This document shows positions 26,891 through 36,005 of a DNA stretch of 64,000 nt, in pieces (the first letter of the stretch is position 1; each line of letters starts with the position of its first letter). The DNA is from Paenibacillus paridis (lineage in GTDB: Bacteria > Bacillota > Bacilli > Paenibacillales > Paenibacillaceae). The stretch is from assembly GCF_006345825.1 (NCBI RefSeq), contig NZ_VCIX01000085.1, forward strand, positions 62,001-126,000, in the 5' to 3' direction. The position numbers were made by a program, and so were the translations under genes. Under the pieces are notes generated by a model that worked only from the letters and a program-made list of their open reading frames with translations, was not told the origin of the DNA and searched no databases.

Positions 26891-27898
26891 GTGGAGAAGG
26901 AACTTGATTTGCAGCAATACAATGTCCGTACCGATTTGGCGCTCGAAGCGAAGGAAATGGCGGAATCTCCTCGCGGAGGCCCGATTCCAGGCATTCAATC
27001 GGAGATAACCGAAGACGATGGCATTACGATCACGCAGCTGCACGTACAGAACGAGCAGGGCTCTCAAGCGATTGGAAAAATGCAGGGGCATTACGTAACG
27101 ATCGAAGTGCCGGGGCTGCGTAACGGGGATACGGGACTGCAGGATCGTGTTGCGACGCAGTTCGCGAAGCATTTTGAAGCCTTCCTCGAACGGCTCTCCA
27201 TTAATAAAGCGGCAAGGGTGCTTATCGTTGGACTTGGCAACTGGAACGTAACCCCGGATGCTCTTGGTCCAATCGTGGTTGAAAATGTTATGGTAACGCG
27301 TCACTACTTTGAGCTAATGCCCGATCAGGTTGCACCTGGCTACCGGCAGGTAAGCGCAGTCGCGCCAGGGGTTCTTGGGATAACCGGCATTGAATCCAGC
27401 GAAATTGTTCAAGGCATTGTCGAGAAAACAAAGCCGGAGCTGGTCATTGCCATTGACGCGTTAGCCTCCAAAGCGCTGGAGCGGGTTAATACGACGATTC
27501 AAATCGCCGATACGGGCATCCATCCAGGCTCGGGCATCGGCAATAAGCGCAAAGGACTGACCAAGGAAATCTTAGGGGTTCCTGTTATTGCCATCGGCGT
27601 CCCTACCGTCGTCTACGCCTCGACCATTGTGAACAACACACTGGAGATGATGAGCAATCATTTTAAGCAGCAAAGCGCGAACTCGGATCAGATATTAGGC
27701 TTGGTCAACCAAATGGAGGAAAATGAACGCCTTCAGCTTGTCAAGGAAGTGCTCAGTCCGATTGGGCATGACTTGCTCGTCACGCCTAAGGAAATTGACG
27801 AGTTCATTGAGGATATTGCCAATATTATTGCGAGCGGCCTTAACGCTTCGCTGCACGATGCTGTGGATTCAAGCAATGTGGCGGCATATACACACTGA
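26891..27898 (+). CDS. gpr: Spore germination endoprotease GPR
   Basis: GPR degrades the small acid-soluble DNA-binding proteins of the spore during germination. The protein starts with a short propeptide (VRTDLALEA region) that is removed on activation; VTIEVPGLRNGD, VIVGLGNWNVTPDALGP-like residues and ALASKALERVNTTIQI are family signatures. The 335 residues fit. GTG 26891 follows AGGGAGA. A forespore promoter is expected from the family, but I could not place one with confidence. It sits between rpsT and spoIIP as in B. subtilis. Confidence 0.95.
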   Translation: MEKELDLQQYNVRTDLALEAKEMAESPRGGPIPGIQSEITEDDGITITQLHVQNEQGSQAIGKMQGHYVTIEVPGLRNGDTGLQDRVATQFAKHFEAFLERLSINKAARVLIVGLGNWNVTPDALGPIVVENVMVTRHYFELMPDQVAPGYRQVSAVAPGVLGITGIESSEIVQGIVEKTKPELVIAIDALASKALERVNTTIQIADTGIHPGSGIGNKRKGLTKEILGVPVIAIGVPTVVYASTIVNNTLEMMSNHFKQQSANSDQILGLVNQMEENERLQLVKEVLSPIGHDLLVTPKEIDEFIEDIANIIASGLNASLHDAVDSSNVAAYTH

Positions 27899-27924
27899 GT
27901 GTTTACTTTAAAAATGGATGCTTC

Positions 27925-27949
27925 AGCCGCTTCGATGAGAAGCGGCTTT
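27925..27949 (+). terminator. Hairpin after gpr
   Basis: AGCCGCTTC-GATGA-GAAGCGGCT, a perfect 9-bp stem followed by only TT and then GCTGCG. It is likely a terminator despite the short T tract. Confidence 0.55.
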
Positions 27950-28122
27950 GCTGCGTCTACAGGCTAACATGGCTAAGTACATTCTCGTAACTCTGAAAGT
28001 GGATACTAAACCTATCAATTGCTGCCCATTGGCCATTCTATGGTTCTATGAACTCTATTACTATCATAGTTTAGTAGTAACTAAAAGCCACTGGCGCAAA
28101 GAAGCGGGAGGTTGTACAGCTT

Positions 28123-29391
28123 ATGAAACGAAGAGTCATGCTGCTGGATATCGGAAGAGAAAGCAAACGGATGAGGAAATTTCTGGTGACGGGGCGAACA
28201 TTCGCGCTGCTCTCTTTTTGCTCCATGATATTTTTTGTATTGCTGGGCGTGGCGGGCATGGCGCATCAGCAGACAACAGCTTCTCCGGTGAACTCCATGA
28301 AAGGATTCGCTGCCGCAGTATCCAGCGGGTTTTTTGGGGATATGCTAGAGATGGAGATGCCTGCGTTTCAGAGCAGCCAGACAGAGGAGCCTTTTACAGC
28401 CAAACAAATCAGTTCACTTCTGATGCGCGCGCTGACCGATATTAATCCAGGCGATCCTAAGAGCTTGCTTGCCGGAGAACTGCCAGGCATGAGCGTAAAT
28501 GATGCCTTTCTCATTCGCAAGGGAGTTGGCACGGATACGGCTGTAGGACCTGAGGATAACGCGCCGATTACATATGATCCGATAGGCGGCCTGCACGAGG
28601 GGGCAGGCACCGATATTTCCAATGATCATGGGAATGAACCGGAACAGTCACCGGCAGCTACCGATGAACCGGACGACACTGGCAGTACAGGAGGCGAGGA
28701 AGGCGGCAAAGGGGAGCCCTTGAAACCGACGACAGGAGGCTCGAAGGCTGTCTTTATCTATCACTCACATAATCGCGAGTCCTGGTATCCTGAGCTTGCG
28801 GATCAATCGAAGGATCCAAATTCAAAAACGAAAAACATCACACTTGTAGGTAAGCGCCTTGCCCAGAAGCTAGAAGAGAACGGGGTAGGAGCGCAGCATT
28901 CCAATACGGATTATCCGACGGCAATCCCTAAATACAGGTGGGAATTATCTTATAAATACTCCATGAAAACGGTGAAGGAAGCGATCGCCAGCAGCAAGGA
29001 TTTAAAATTTTTCTTTGATCTTCATCGCGATTCGCAAAAACGGAAGTACACGACGATCGATATTGACGGCAAAAGCTATGCCCAGGTTTATTTCATCATT
29101 GGCCATAAGAACCCAAATTGGGAGAAAAATGAAGCCTTTGCCACAAAGATCCATGAAGCGCTTGAAAAAAAATATCCAGGCATTTCGCGCGGCATCTGGG
29201 GGAAGACAGCTGCATCGGGAAATGCGGAATATAATCAGTCGCTTGCCTCGGACAGCGTGCTAATCGAGGTAGGCGGCGTAGACAATACGCTCGAGGAATC
29301 CTACCGGACTGCCGATGCCTTGGCTGAAGTTATTTCAAGCATTTACTGGGCAGACGAAAAGGTGTCAGCTGACAAAGGCAAAGCGAGCTGA
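28123..29391 (+). CDS. spoIIP: Stage II sporulation protein P
   Basis: A peptidoglycan amidase/endopeptidase of the DMP engulfment machine. A span at about 26-45 anchors it in the mother-cell membrane; a Glu/Gly/Pro-rich linker (about 150-205) leads to the catalytic domain. IYHSHNRESW (His214 and His216), FDLHRDS (His301) and LIEVGGVDNT (Glu382) match the zinc and catalytic residues of the family. GGGAGG precedes the ATG by 11 bases. A SigE promoter is expected but not convincing by eye. Confidence 0.95.
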   Translation: MKRRVMLLDIGRESKRMRKFLVTGRTFALLSFCSMIFFVLLGVAGMAHQQTTASPVNSMKGFAAAVSSGFFGDMLEMEMPAFQSSQTEEPFTAKQISSLLMRALTDINPGDPKSLLAGELPGMSVNDAFLIRKGVGTDTAVGPEDNAPITYDPIGGLHEGAGTDISNDHGNEPEQSPAATDEPDDTGSTGGEEGGKGEPLKPTTGGSKAVFIYHSHNRESWYPELADQSKDPNSKTKNITLVGKRLAQKLEENGVGAQHSNTDYPTAIPKYRWELSYKYSMKTVKEAIASSKDLKFFFDLHRDSQKRKYTTIDIDGKSYAQVYFIIGHKNPNWEKNEAFATKIHEALEKKYPGISRGIWGKTAASGNAEYNQSLASDSVLIEVGGVDNTLEESYRTADALAEVISSIYWADEKVSADKGKAS

Positions 29392-29432
29392 GAGAACATC
29401 GTATTCTGGAGACAGAAAGGAACGAACGACAT

Positions 29433-29873
29433 ATGAAACGAAACGCGTTAAAGTGGACGGTTCTAGGCGGAGCGATGGCTATAATCATCATGTACGGCAT
29501 TGATATGTCTACCTCCGGCATCGAACGGATTTATGGTCCCATGGACGGCAGCGGCGAATATGCGGAAAATATTTTGCCGGAGGAAACCACGAACCCGGCG
29601 ATGGAGCAAATGAGCGAGCAGCAGCAGAAAATAGCTAAGCTTGAGGAGGAGCTTGCGGAGCTTAAAAGACTTACGCTCGCTGGCGAGGAGGCTTATCCTT
29701 TAGATTCGGATAATGAGGTGCCTCTCGTCAATGACCGGCTGCCGGGCGTTCCGGTCGAAAACAAGCAGCCGGCCGTGAACAAGATTGCGGATTCAACGTC
29801 AGGCCTGCTCCAAAATATGTCAAGCGAGGGCATCCGGATGGTGGTTTCAATCTTTGACGGATTAACGAAGTGA
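29433..29873 (+). CDS. Membrane protein at the yqxA position
   Basis: A 146-residue protein with one N-terminal span (about 8-22), a coiled-coil-like acidic segment near residues 58-80 and a C-terminal amphipathic stretch. Its place between spoIIP and lepA is that of B. subtilis yqxA (DUF3679), and it also has a short-tailed anchor and a TSGLLQNM-type end, so it may be a divergent relative; sequence similarity is not obvious. Shine-Dalgarno AAAGGAA lies about 10 bases before the ATG. Forty-one bases separate it from spoIIP, so sporulation co-expression is likely. Confidence 0.7.
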   Translation: MKRNALKWTVLGGAMAIIIMYGIDMSTSGIERIYGPMDGSGEYAENILPEETTNPAMEQMSEQQQKIAKLEEELAELKRLTLAGEEAYPLDSDNEVPLVNDRLPGVPVENKQPAVNKIADSTSGLLQNMSSEGIRMVVSIFDGLTK

Positions 29874-29882
29874 TAATGAACA

Positions 29883-29911
29883 TTGCTGGTCTTCCCCTTA
29901 ACTGATATAAT
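29883..29911 (+). promoter_or_regulatory. Promoter of lepA
   Basis: TTGCTG (29883-29888) and a perfect TATAAT (29906-29911), 17 bases apart, about 43 bases before the lepA start. Confidence 0.65.
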
Positions 29912-29953
29912 AGGAGGAATGAATAGCATTATTGGAAATTGTGGGGGTTAGGC

Positions 29954-31771
29954 ATGACTGACGTACGTGACCGACAAAAGAGAATTAGGAATTTTTCCAT
30001 TATCGCGCATATAGACCACGGTAAATCTACGCTGGCTGACCGGATACTGGAGTATACCGGCGCTTTGACCTCTCGCGAGATGCAAGAGCAAGTTCTTGAC
30101 CAAATGGATTTGGAGCGTGAACGCGGCATTACCATTAAGCTGCAAGCGGTTCGATTAGCGTATACGGCAGATGACGGGATTGAATATATCCTTAACCTGA
30201 TCGATACGCCAGGGCACGTCGACTTTACATACGAGGTATCACGCAGTCTGGCGGCTTGTGAAGGCGCTTTGCTCGTCGTTGATGCCGCGCAAGGGATAGA
30301 AGCCCAGACGCTTGCCAATGTGTATTTGGCACTGGATAACAACCTTGAAATCGTACCTGTCATCAATAAAATCGATTTGCCAAGCGCTGAGCCTGAACGG
30401 GTGAAGCAGGAAATCGAGGATGTGATCGGACTTGATGCCTCCGATGCGGTGCTTGCTTCCGCAAAAGCGGGAATCGGCATCAAAGAAATATTGGAGCAAG
30501 TGGTTTCCAAGATGCCTTCTCCTGAAGGCGATCCCGATCAGCCGCTTAAGGCGCTTATTTTTGACTCGCATTACGATCCTTACAAAGGCGTTATCGTGTA
30601 TGTTCGGGTTATGGACGGAAGCATCAAGGCCGGTTCGAAAATTCGTTTTATGGCAACGGGAGCCGAATTTGAGGTCATTGAGGTAGGGGCCTTCATGCCG
30701 CGCATGTCGATCGTGAAGGAGCTTGCGGTTGGCGATGTTGGTTTCGTCGTTGCGGGCATTAAGAACGTAAAGGATACGCGTGTCGGCGATACAGTCACAG
30801 AGGCGAAGCGCCCTGCGCCAGAGCGCTTGCCAGGTTACCGGCAGATCAATCCGATGGTATTCTGCGGGCTATACCCGATCGAGACACAAGACTACAACGA
30901 TTTGCGGGATGCGCTTGAGAAGCTGGAGCTCAACGATGCTTCGCTTCGATACGAGCCGGAATCATCAACAGCACTGGGCTTTGGCTACCGCTGCGGCTTC
31001 CTAGGCCTGCTGCACATGGAAATCATTCAGGAGCGGATCGAACGGGAGTTCAACATACCGCTCATTACAACCGCACCAAGCGTAATCTACAAAATCACGC
31101 TGACTAACGGGGAGACGATGGAGATTGACAATCCATCCAACTATCCGGAAGCCGGGAAGCTTGATTTTGTAGAGGAGCCGTTTGTTAAAGCGGCAATTAT
31201 TGTACCAAATGATTATGTAGGCGCGATAATGGAGCTTTGTCAGAACAAACGCGGCGAATTCGTCAATATGGAATACTTGGATACGAATCGCGTTACGCTT
31301 ACTTATCACATTCCGCTTTCTGAAATCGTGTATGATTTCTTCGACCAGTTGAAATCAAGCACAAAAGGGTATGCTTCGTTTGACTACGAGATTAGCGGCT
31401 ACCGCAAATCCAACTTGGTCAAAATGGACATTATGCTGAACAATGAACAAGTCGATGCATTGTCTGTCATCGTTCACCGCGACCGCGCGTACCAGCGCGG
31501 CAAGGTCATTTGCGAGAAGCTGAAAGAGCTGATTCCTCGTCAAATGTTCGAGGTGCCGATTCAGGCGTCGATTGGCAACAAAGTTATCTCGCGTGAGACT
31601 GTTAAAGCGATGCGCAAGAACGTTCTTGCCAAATGCTACGGCGGCGATATCAGCCGGAAGCGGAAGCTGCTTGAGAAGCAGAAAGAAGGCAAGAAACGGA
31701 TGAAGCAAGTAGGAAGTGTGGAGGTGCCGCAGGAAGCGTTCATGGCGGTGCTCAAAATCGGCGAGGATTAA
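29954..31771 (+). CDS. lepA: Elongation factor 4 (LepA)
   Basis: A ribosome-associated GTPase that back-translocates stalled ribosomes. G1 [10 protein letters not shown]2 RGITIK, G3 DTPGHVDF and G4 NKID are intact, as is the characteristic LepA C-terminal domain ([20 protein letters not shown]). I prefer ATG 29954, with a G-rich Shine-Dalgarno 6 bases before, over GTG 29939; it gives 605 residues, the usual length. Confidence 0.97.
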   Translation: MTDVRDRQKRIRNFSIIAHIDHGKSTLADRILEYTGALTSREMQEQVLDQMDLERERGITIKLQAVRLAYTADDGIEYILNLIDTPGHVDFTYEVSRSLAACEGALLVVDAAQGIEAQTLANVYLALDNNLEIVPVINKIDLPSAEPERVKQEIEDVIGLDASDAVLASAKAGIGIKEILEQVVSKMPSPEGDPDQPLKALIFDSHYDPYKGVIVYVRVMDGSIKAGSKIRFMATGAEFEVIEVGAFMPRMSIVKELAVGDVGFVVAGIKNVKDTRVGDTVTEAKRPAPERLPGYRQINPMVFCGLYPIETQDYNDLRDALEKLELNDASLRYEPESSTALGFGYRCGFLGLLHMEIIQERIEREFNIPLITTAPSVIYKITLTNGETMEIDNPSNYPEAGKLDFVEEPFVKAAIIVPNDYVGAIMELCQNKRGEFVNMEYLDTNRVTLTYHIPLSEIVYDFFDQLKSSTKGYASFDYEISGYRKSNLVKMDIMLNNEQVDALSVIVHRDRAYQRGKVICEKLKELIPRQMFEVPIQASIGNKVISRETVKAMRKNVLAKCYGGDISRKRKLLEKQKEGKKRMKQVGSVEVPQEAFMAVLKIGED

Positions 31772-31784
31772 GACGTACGAGGAT

Positions 31785-31810
31785 GAGGGAGGGCGCTGCT
31801 CTCCCTCTTT
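31785..31810 (+). terminator. Terminator after lepA
   Basis: GAGGGAG and CTCCCTC around a 9-base loop, followed by TTT. The T tract is short, so it may leak into hemW. Confidence 0.55.
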
Positions 31811-31916
31811 GCTATTCCCTTTTCTTTTGGATATCGACTTATATTTCAATGCGGAACGAAAGCTGCAGCATGAATGCGCGGCTCTTGCGTTTGCGCTTGA
31901 AGGAGAATGCTAAACG

Positions 31917-33086
31917 ATGACGATAACGCAATCACCGCGTGCTTTATATATACACATCCCTTTCTGCACGAATAAATGCCACTATTGCGATTTCACCTCC
32001 TATGTATTGAAAGGCCAGCCGGTCGATCAATACTTGGATGCCTTGGAGCAGGAGATGGCGCGCACGGTTGAACAATGGCCGCCCGTGGAGATTGATACTG
32101 TATTTGTTGGCGGGGGCACCCCAACGGTGCTTACACCCGTTCAAATGGAGAGATTCCTGAAATCGGTCCAAACCTATTTTCCGTTGGCTCCACATGTGGA
32201 GTTTACGATGGAAGCAAATCCGGGTACAACGGATATCGATAAGCTGTCTGCGATGAAGGCCGGCGGCGTGAATCGAATCAGCTTCGGGGTGCAGTCCTTT
32301 GATAATGGCCTCCTTGAGAGGATAGGCAGAATACACAGCGTGGATGATGTTTACCGCAGCATCGAAAATGCGCGCGCGGTTGGTTTTACAAACCTGTCGA
32401 TTGACCTGATGTTTGGCTTGCCGGGCCAGACGGTTGAGCTGCTCGCCGACAGCGTAAACCGCGCTATGGAGCTCGGGCTGCCCCATTATTCGATTTACAG
32501 TTTAAAGGTAGAAGAAAATACATTGTTCCATAAGCTGTATGAACGCAATGAGCTGCCGTTGCCTCCGGAGGAAGAGGAGTTTAATATGTTCATCCTGCTG
32601 ATGGATATGTTAAAGGGCAGCGGCTATGCCCATTATGAAATTAGCAATTTTGCAAAACCGGGCTATGAGAGCCGGCATAACTCCACCTATTGGCGGAATG
32701 AGCCCTATTATGGCCTTGGAGCGGGGGCCCATGGCTATTTGAACCGCATGCGCCATGTCAACTTAAAAGGGATTACACCATATATTGATGCATCTGCCCA
32801 GAAGCTCCCTCGTTTGGAGACGCTTGAGGTGCCTGAGGATGAGGCGATGGAGGATTTGATGATGGTCGGCCTGCGGCTTCTCGAAGGCGTGCCTGCATCC
32901 CGTTTCTCCAAGCAGTTTCCGGGCCATACACTGGAGGGGAAGTTCGGTGCTGTCATCAATAAGCTGCTGAACGATGGCTTGCTGGAAGCTGAACAAACCG
33001 CGGATGATACGATCTACCGGTTGACGGATAAAGGCGTGCTTTTGGGGAATGAAGTTTTCGGTGCTTTTATCGGCTATACCGGCTAA
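31917..33086 (+). CDS. hemW: HemW, radical SAM haem chaperone
   Basis: A radical SAM protein with C17-x3-C21-x2-C24 (CTNKCHYC) and GGGTP at the SAM site, followed by GVQSFDNGLLERIGRIH and the C-terminal HemN-type domain. It is often annotated as oxygen-independent coproporphyrinogen oxidase, but it lacks the longer HemN N-terminus, and the CxxxCxxC start close to the N-terminus and the position after lepA fit HemW. AAGGAG lies ahead of ATG 31917. Confidence 0.92.
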   Translation: MTITQSPRALYIHIPFCTNKCHYCDFTSYVLKGQPVDQYLDALEQEMARTVEQWPPVEIDTVFVGGGTPTVLTPVQMERFLKSVQTYFPLAPHVEFTMEANPGTTDIDKLSAMKAGGVNRISFGVQSFDNGLLERIGRIHSVDDVYRSIENARAVGFTNLSIDLMFGLPGQTVELLADSVNRAMELGLPHYSIYSLKVEENTLFHKLYERNELPLPPEEEEFNMFILLMDMLKGSGYAHYEISNFAKPGYESRHNSTYWRNEPYYGLGAGAHGYLNRMRHVNLKGITPYIDASAQKLPRLETLEVPEDEAMEDLMMVGLRLLEGVPASRFSKQFPGHTLEGKFGAVINKLLNDGLLEAEQTADDTIYRLTDKGVLLGNEVFGAFIGYTG

Positions 33087-33093
33087 AATCCTC

Positions 33094-33122
33094 TTGAGAA
33101 AAAATGCGTTGTGTTGTATATT
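33094..33122 (+). promoter_or_regulatory. Promoter of the GNAT gene
   Basis: TTGAGA (33094-33099) and TATATT (33117-33122), 17 bases apart, start right after the hemW stop. Confidence 0.6.
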
Positions 33123-33169
33123 TATTCATATTGATTTTGAACTTGCACCGGGTGGAGGCGAAGGCACAA

Positions 33170-33640
33170 ATGCAGGCAGTACAGGTCGTATGCAGAAAAG
33201 CGACGTCAGAGGATATTGAAACGTTGTTCCAATTAATAAAAGGTTATGCCGAGAAAGGCATTATGCTGCCTCGCACTCGGGAAGCGCTCGAATATATGAT
33301 AGATACATTCGTCGTCGCGCAAATAGGGGAAGAGGTAGTCGGCTGCGGCTCCCTGACGAGATTAGGCCAAGATTTGGTGGAAATTCGATCGCTAGGCATG
33401 TCGGAGGGCTACAAAGGCGTTGGTATCGGAAGCAAGCTGGTAGACGCATTGATCGAAGCGGCCAGAGAGCAGCAAATACCGAAAATCATGGCTTTAACTT
33501 ATGCGGTATCCTTTTTTGAGAAAAATGGCTTTAAGGTCGTAGACAAAGAAATTTTTCCTGAGAAGGTGTGGAAGGATTGCGTCAATTGTCCCAAGCAGCT
33601 TGCCTGTGATGAGATTGCCGTTCTCAAGATGCTGAATTAG
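33170..33640 (+). CDS. GNAT acetyltransferase, ArgA-like
   Basis: A 156-residue single-domain GNAT: VCRKATSEDIETLFQLI, VGCGSLTRLGQDLVEIRSL, and the acetyl-CoA loop EGYKGVGIGSKLVDALI. The C-terminal FPEKVWKDCVNCPKQLACDE, with its Cys triplet, is typical of stand-alone ArgA-type N-acetylglutamate synthases, so glutamate acetylation for arginine synthesis is a reasonable guess. I use ATG 33170, which has AAGG and GGAGG upstream, instead of the open frame from 33104, whose extra residues overlap the promoter. Confidence 0.75.
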   Translation: MQAVQVVCRKATSEDIETLFQLIKGYAEKGIMLPRTREALEYMIDTFVVAQIGEEVVGCGSLTRLGQDLVEIRSLGMSEGYKGVGIGSKLVDALIEAAREQQIPKIMALTYAVSFFEKNGFKVVDKEIFPEKVWKDCVNCPKQLACDEIAVLKMLN

Positions 33641-33672
33641 AATTTGCAATCGTTATATTCCTAAGAAAATAG

Positions 33673-33723
33673 AAGCCACTCTCCCTTAGTCTCATTATGA
33701 AGCTAACCGGATAGTGGTTTTTT
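33673..33723 (+). terminator. Terminator after the GNAT gene
   Basis: AAGCCACT and AGTGGTTT form an 8-bp stem with one G-T pair around a large, partly paired loop (TTAG/CTAA), followed by TTT. Confidence 0.55.
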
Positions 33724-33833
33724 ACCGGGTGACGGGCATTTGCTCAATTTATCGGCTGCTTTGATAGTATTACGGCTCGATTTGGTATATAGTCTAGGTA
33801 GATGTTTATTGTCACATAGAGGAGAAATAAAAA

Positions 33834-34109
33834 ATGACCGAGAAAAAAGATCAATTGGTTGCTGTAGAAGACAAGCTCAAGCATGTAACGACAGTGCTTC
33901 TCAAGAAATGGGCAGGCTTTAGCGGTTTTTATGGCTATAAAGCCATGGAGTTCAAAGAAGTATTTGCATTGTTAAACACAAACGGCTGGAAAGTGAATAT
34001 AGATGATTCTGTCTCACCTTACCGTGTAGTCGAGCTGTATCAAGGCGATAAACGGGTAAGAAAAGAAAAATTTGCAGTCGATGAAGCAGGCAGAGTCCAC
34101 AAAGTCTAA
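33834..34109 (+). CDS. Conserved-looking 91-residue protein of unknown function
   Basis: AGGAGA lies about 9 bases before the ATG. The product begins MTEKKDQLVAVEDKLKH, is charged throughout, and has an aromatic Gly patch (GFSGFYGYKAMEF) in the middle. It has no signal, span or Cys motif. I do not recognise a family. It stands alone just upstream of the hrcA promoter, with no terminator visible between them. Confidence 0.6.
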   Translation: MTEKKDQLVAVEDKLKHVTTVLLKKWAGFSGFYGYKAMEFKEVFALLNTNGWKVNIDDSVSPYRVVELYQGDKRVRKEKFAVDEAGRVHKV

Positions 34110-34160
34110 GGCTTGCATGATCCGTTTGCATAATAGGCGCACGAAAATTGCCGAACCGAC

Positions 34161-34190
34161 TTGACAATCGACAAGCTGGTTTGGTATTTT
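34161..34190 (+). promoter_or_regulatory. Promoter of the hrcA operon
   Basis: Perfect TTGACA (34161-34166), then 18 bases, then TATTTT (34185-34190). The CIRCE operator starts 11 bases further on, covering the expected start site. Confidence 0.7.
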
Positions 34191-34201
34191 TGTAGTAATG
34201 A

Positions 34202-34228
34202 TTAGCACTCGATACTATTGAGTGCTAA
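34202..34228. promoter_or_regulatory. CIRCE operator
   Basis: A perfect TTAGCACTC-N9-GAGTGCTAA inverted repeat, the binding site of HrcA. It sits between the promoter and hrcA, so the operon is autoregulated and induced by heat or unfolded protein through GroE titration, as known for the family. Confidence 0.97.
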
Positions 34229-34277
34229 CGACGGGAAACAAAATAATGGAATGAACAATATCGTAGGGGGTATTCGA

Positions 34278-35303
34278 ATGCTGACGGAACGACAACGGAT
34301 GATTTTGCATGCAATAGTGGATGATTATATTCGCTCGGCTGAACCAGTCGGCTCACGCAGTATTTCGAAGCGCGGCGACGTTGGCTTTAGTCCAGCTACC
34401 ATTCGCAATGAAATGGCGGATCTTGAGGAGCTTGGGTTTCTGGAACAGCCGCATACGTCAGCAGGGCGTGTCCCATCCACGAAAGGTTACCGTTATTATG
34501 TCGACCATTTAGTGAAGCTTAACGAAGTGGATGAGAATGATATTGGCATGGTCCGCTCGTTCGTTACGGACAAAATGAACCAAATGGAACAAGTCATTCA
34601 GCAAACAGCGATGATTTTGTCCAATTTAACCAATTATACATCCATTTTGCTTGGACCTGAGATGTTCAGCACGTCGCTTAAGCATTTTGGCCTAGTGCCG
34701 CTTGATCAAACGTCGGCGGTTGCCATCATTGTTACAAACACGGGGCATGTTGAAAATAGAACGATATCGATTCCGGAAGGCCTCAAAATGGAGGACATGG
34801 AGAAGGTCGTTAATATTTTGAATACGAGGCTCGTGGGCGTTCCGCTGATTCGGCTCAGATCAAAGCTTTACACAGAAGTCGGGCAAGAGCTTGAACGGCA
34901 TGTGGACCATTACGAGCAGCTGCTGCAAGTTCTGGATCACGCACTGCAGAATGAAGATGAGCATAGGATCTTCCTCGGCGGGACGACCAACATGCTGACA
35001 CAACCGGAGTTCAAGGATGTAGACAAGGTAAAAACGATTTTGGACTTACTTGATGAGACACCAGCCATCATGAAAATGTTTTCCGGCCTTCCGTCAGGTA
35101 TACAAGTACGTATCGGTACAGAAAATGACCATAAGGCAATTAGCGATTGCAGTCTAATCACGGCAACCTATGCTATTGACGGTCAATCGCTGGGAACGAT
35201 CGGCATTCTAGGACCAACGCGAATGGAATACGGCAAAGTCATCAGCCTGCTGGATCTTATATCCAAGGATATGGCGGTTCTTCTGGGCCGCTGGTATAAA
35301 TGA
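34278..35303 (+). CDS. hrcA: Heat-inducible transcription repressor HrcA
   Basis: The N-terminal winged helix (LTERQRMILHAIVDDYIRSAEPVGSRSISKR) reads CIRCE; the GAF-like middle and DHRIFLGGTTNML-type dimerisation region follow. I place the start at ATG 34278, 7 bases after GGGGG; the frame is open from 34218 but that would start inside CIRCE. First gene of hrcA-grpE-dnaK-dnaJ. Confidence 0.96.
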   Translation: MLTERQRMILHAIVDDYIRSAEPVGSRSISKRGDVGFSPATIRNEMADLEELGFLEQPHTSAGRVPSTKGYRYYVDHLVKLNEVDENDIGMVRSFVTDKMNQMEQVIQQTAMILSNLTNYTSILLGPEMFSTSLKHFGLVPLDQTSAVAIIVTNTGHVENRTISIPEGLKMEDMEKVVNILNTRLVGVPLIRLRSKLYTEVGQELERHVDHYEQLLQVLDHALQNEDEHRIFLGGTTNMLTQPEFKDVDKVKTILDLLDETPAIMKMFSGLPSGIQVRIGTENDHKAISDCSLITATYAIDGQSLGTIGILGPTRMEYGKVISLLDLISKDMAVLLGRWYK

Positions 35304-35360
35304 TCCTGCAACTGCTGCGGATGCCAAGTTTGCTGCGTAAACTTTTAAGGAGGTGATTGC

Positions 35361-35921
35361 ATGAGTACGAAGGAGCAACATAATGAAGCGGCCGAGGCTG
35401 CCGAGGAAGTTATATCGACTGAGCAATCAGAGCAAGGTAATGAGGAGACAGCAAATGAGGTTTCCGAAGAGGATGCTCGTTATGTGGAGCTTGTGAAGCA
35501 GGCGGAAGAAAGCCAGCAGCGCTTGCTGCGCGCACAAGCGGACTTCGATAATTTCCGGCGCCGTACGCTCAAAGAGAAAGAAGAGCTTGGCCAATATGCT
35601 TCGATGAAATTGATCGGCCAGCTGCTGCCGGTTGTGGATAATTTCGAACGCGCAGTAGCCGCGGCATCGGTCAACGGTGATTTTGAATCGCTCGCGAAGG
35701 GCGTAGACATGATCTTCCGTCAATTAGAGCAAACGCTGGAGCAAGAAGGCCTTAAAGCCATGAATGTTGTTGGCGAGCCATTTAACCCTGATTTCCACCA
35801 GGCCATTATGCAGGTTGATTCAGACGAGCATGAAGAAGGTATTATTGTGGAGGAAGTGCAGAAAGGCTATATTTTGAAAGACAAGGTATTGCGCCCTGCC
35901 ATGGTTAAAGTCAGCAGCTAA
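35361..35921 (+). CDS. grpE: Nucleotide exchange factor GrpE
   Basis: GrpE dimers release ADP from DnaK. The acidic N-terminus (about 1-45) is followed by the coiled-coil stalk (RAQADFDNFRRRTLKEKEE) and the C-terminal beta wing (VVGEPFNPDFHQAIMQVD). The 186 residues are typical. AAGGAGGTG precedes the ATG. It lies 57 bases after hrcA. Confidence 0.97.
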   Translation: MSTKEQHNEAAEAAEEVISTEQSEQGNEETANEVSEEDARYVELVKQAEESQQRLLRAQADFDNFRRRTLKEKEELGQYASMKLIGQLLPVVDNFERAVAAASVNGDFESLAKGVDMIFRQLEQTLEQEGLKAMNVVGEPFNPDFHQAIMQVDSDEHEEGIIVEEVQKGYILKDKVLRPAMVKVSS

Positions 35922-36005
35922 GCCCTAATGACTTCATTCCATAAATAAGATAATGAAAGCTAGCTTAGCTTTAAAATACAATAGAATGTAGGAGGAACAA
36001 TAGCT

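Noticed and set aside
28020..28122. SigE promoter upstream of spoIIP
   Set aside because: TCATAGTTTAG resembles a -10 but no matching -35 could be found at 14-15 bases; expected from biology but not supported by the sequence.
27948..28445. Plus-strand frame of 165 codons crossing into spoIIP
   Set aside because: It overlaps spoIIP in another frame, has no Shine-Dalgarno and no recognisable domain.
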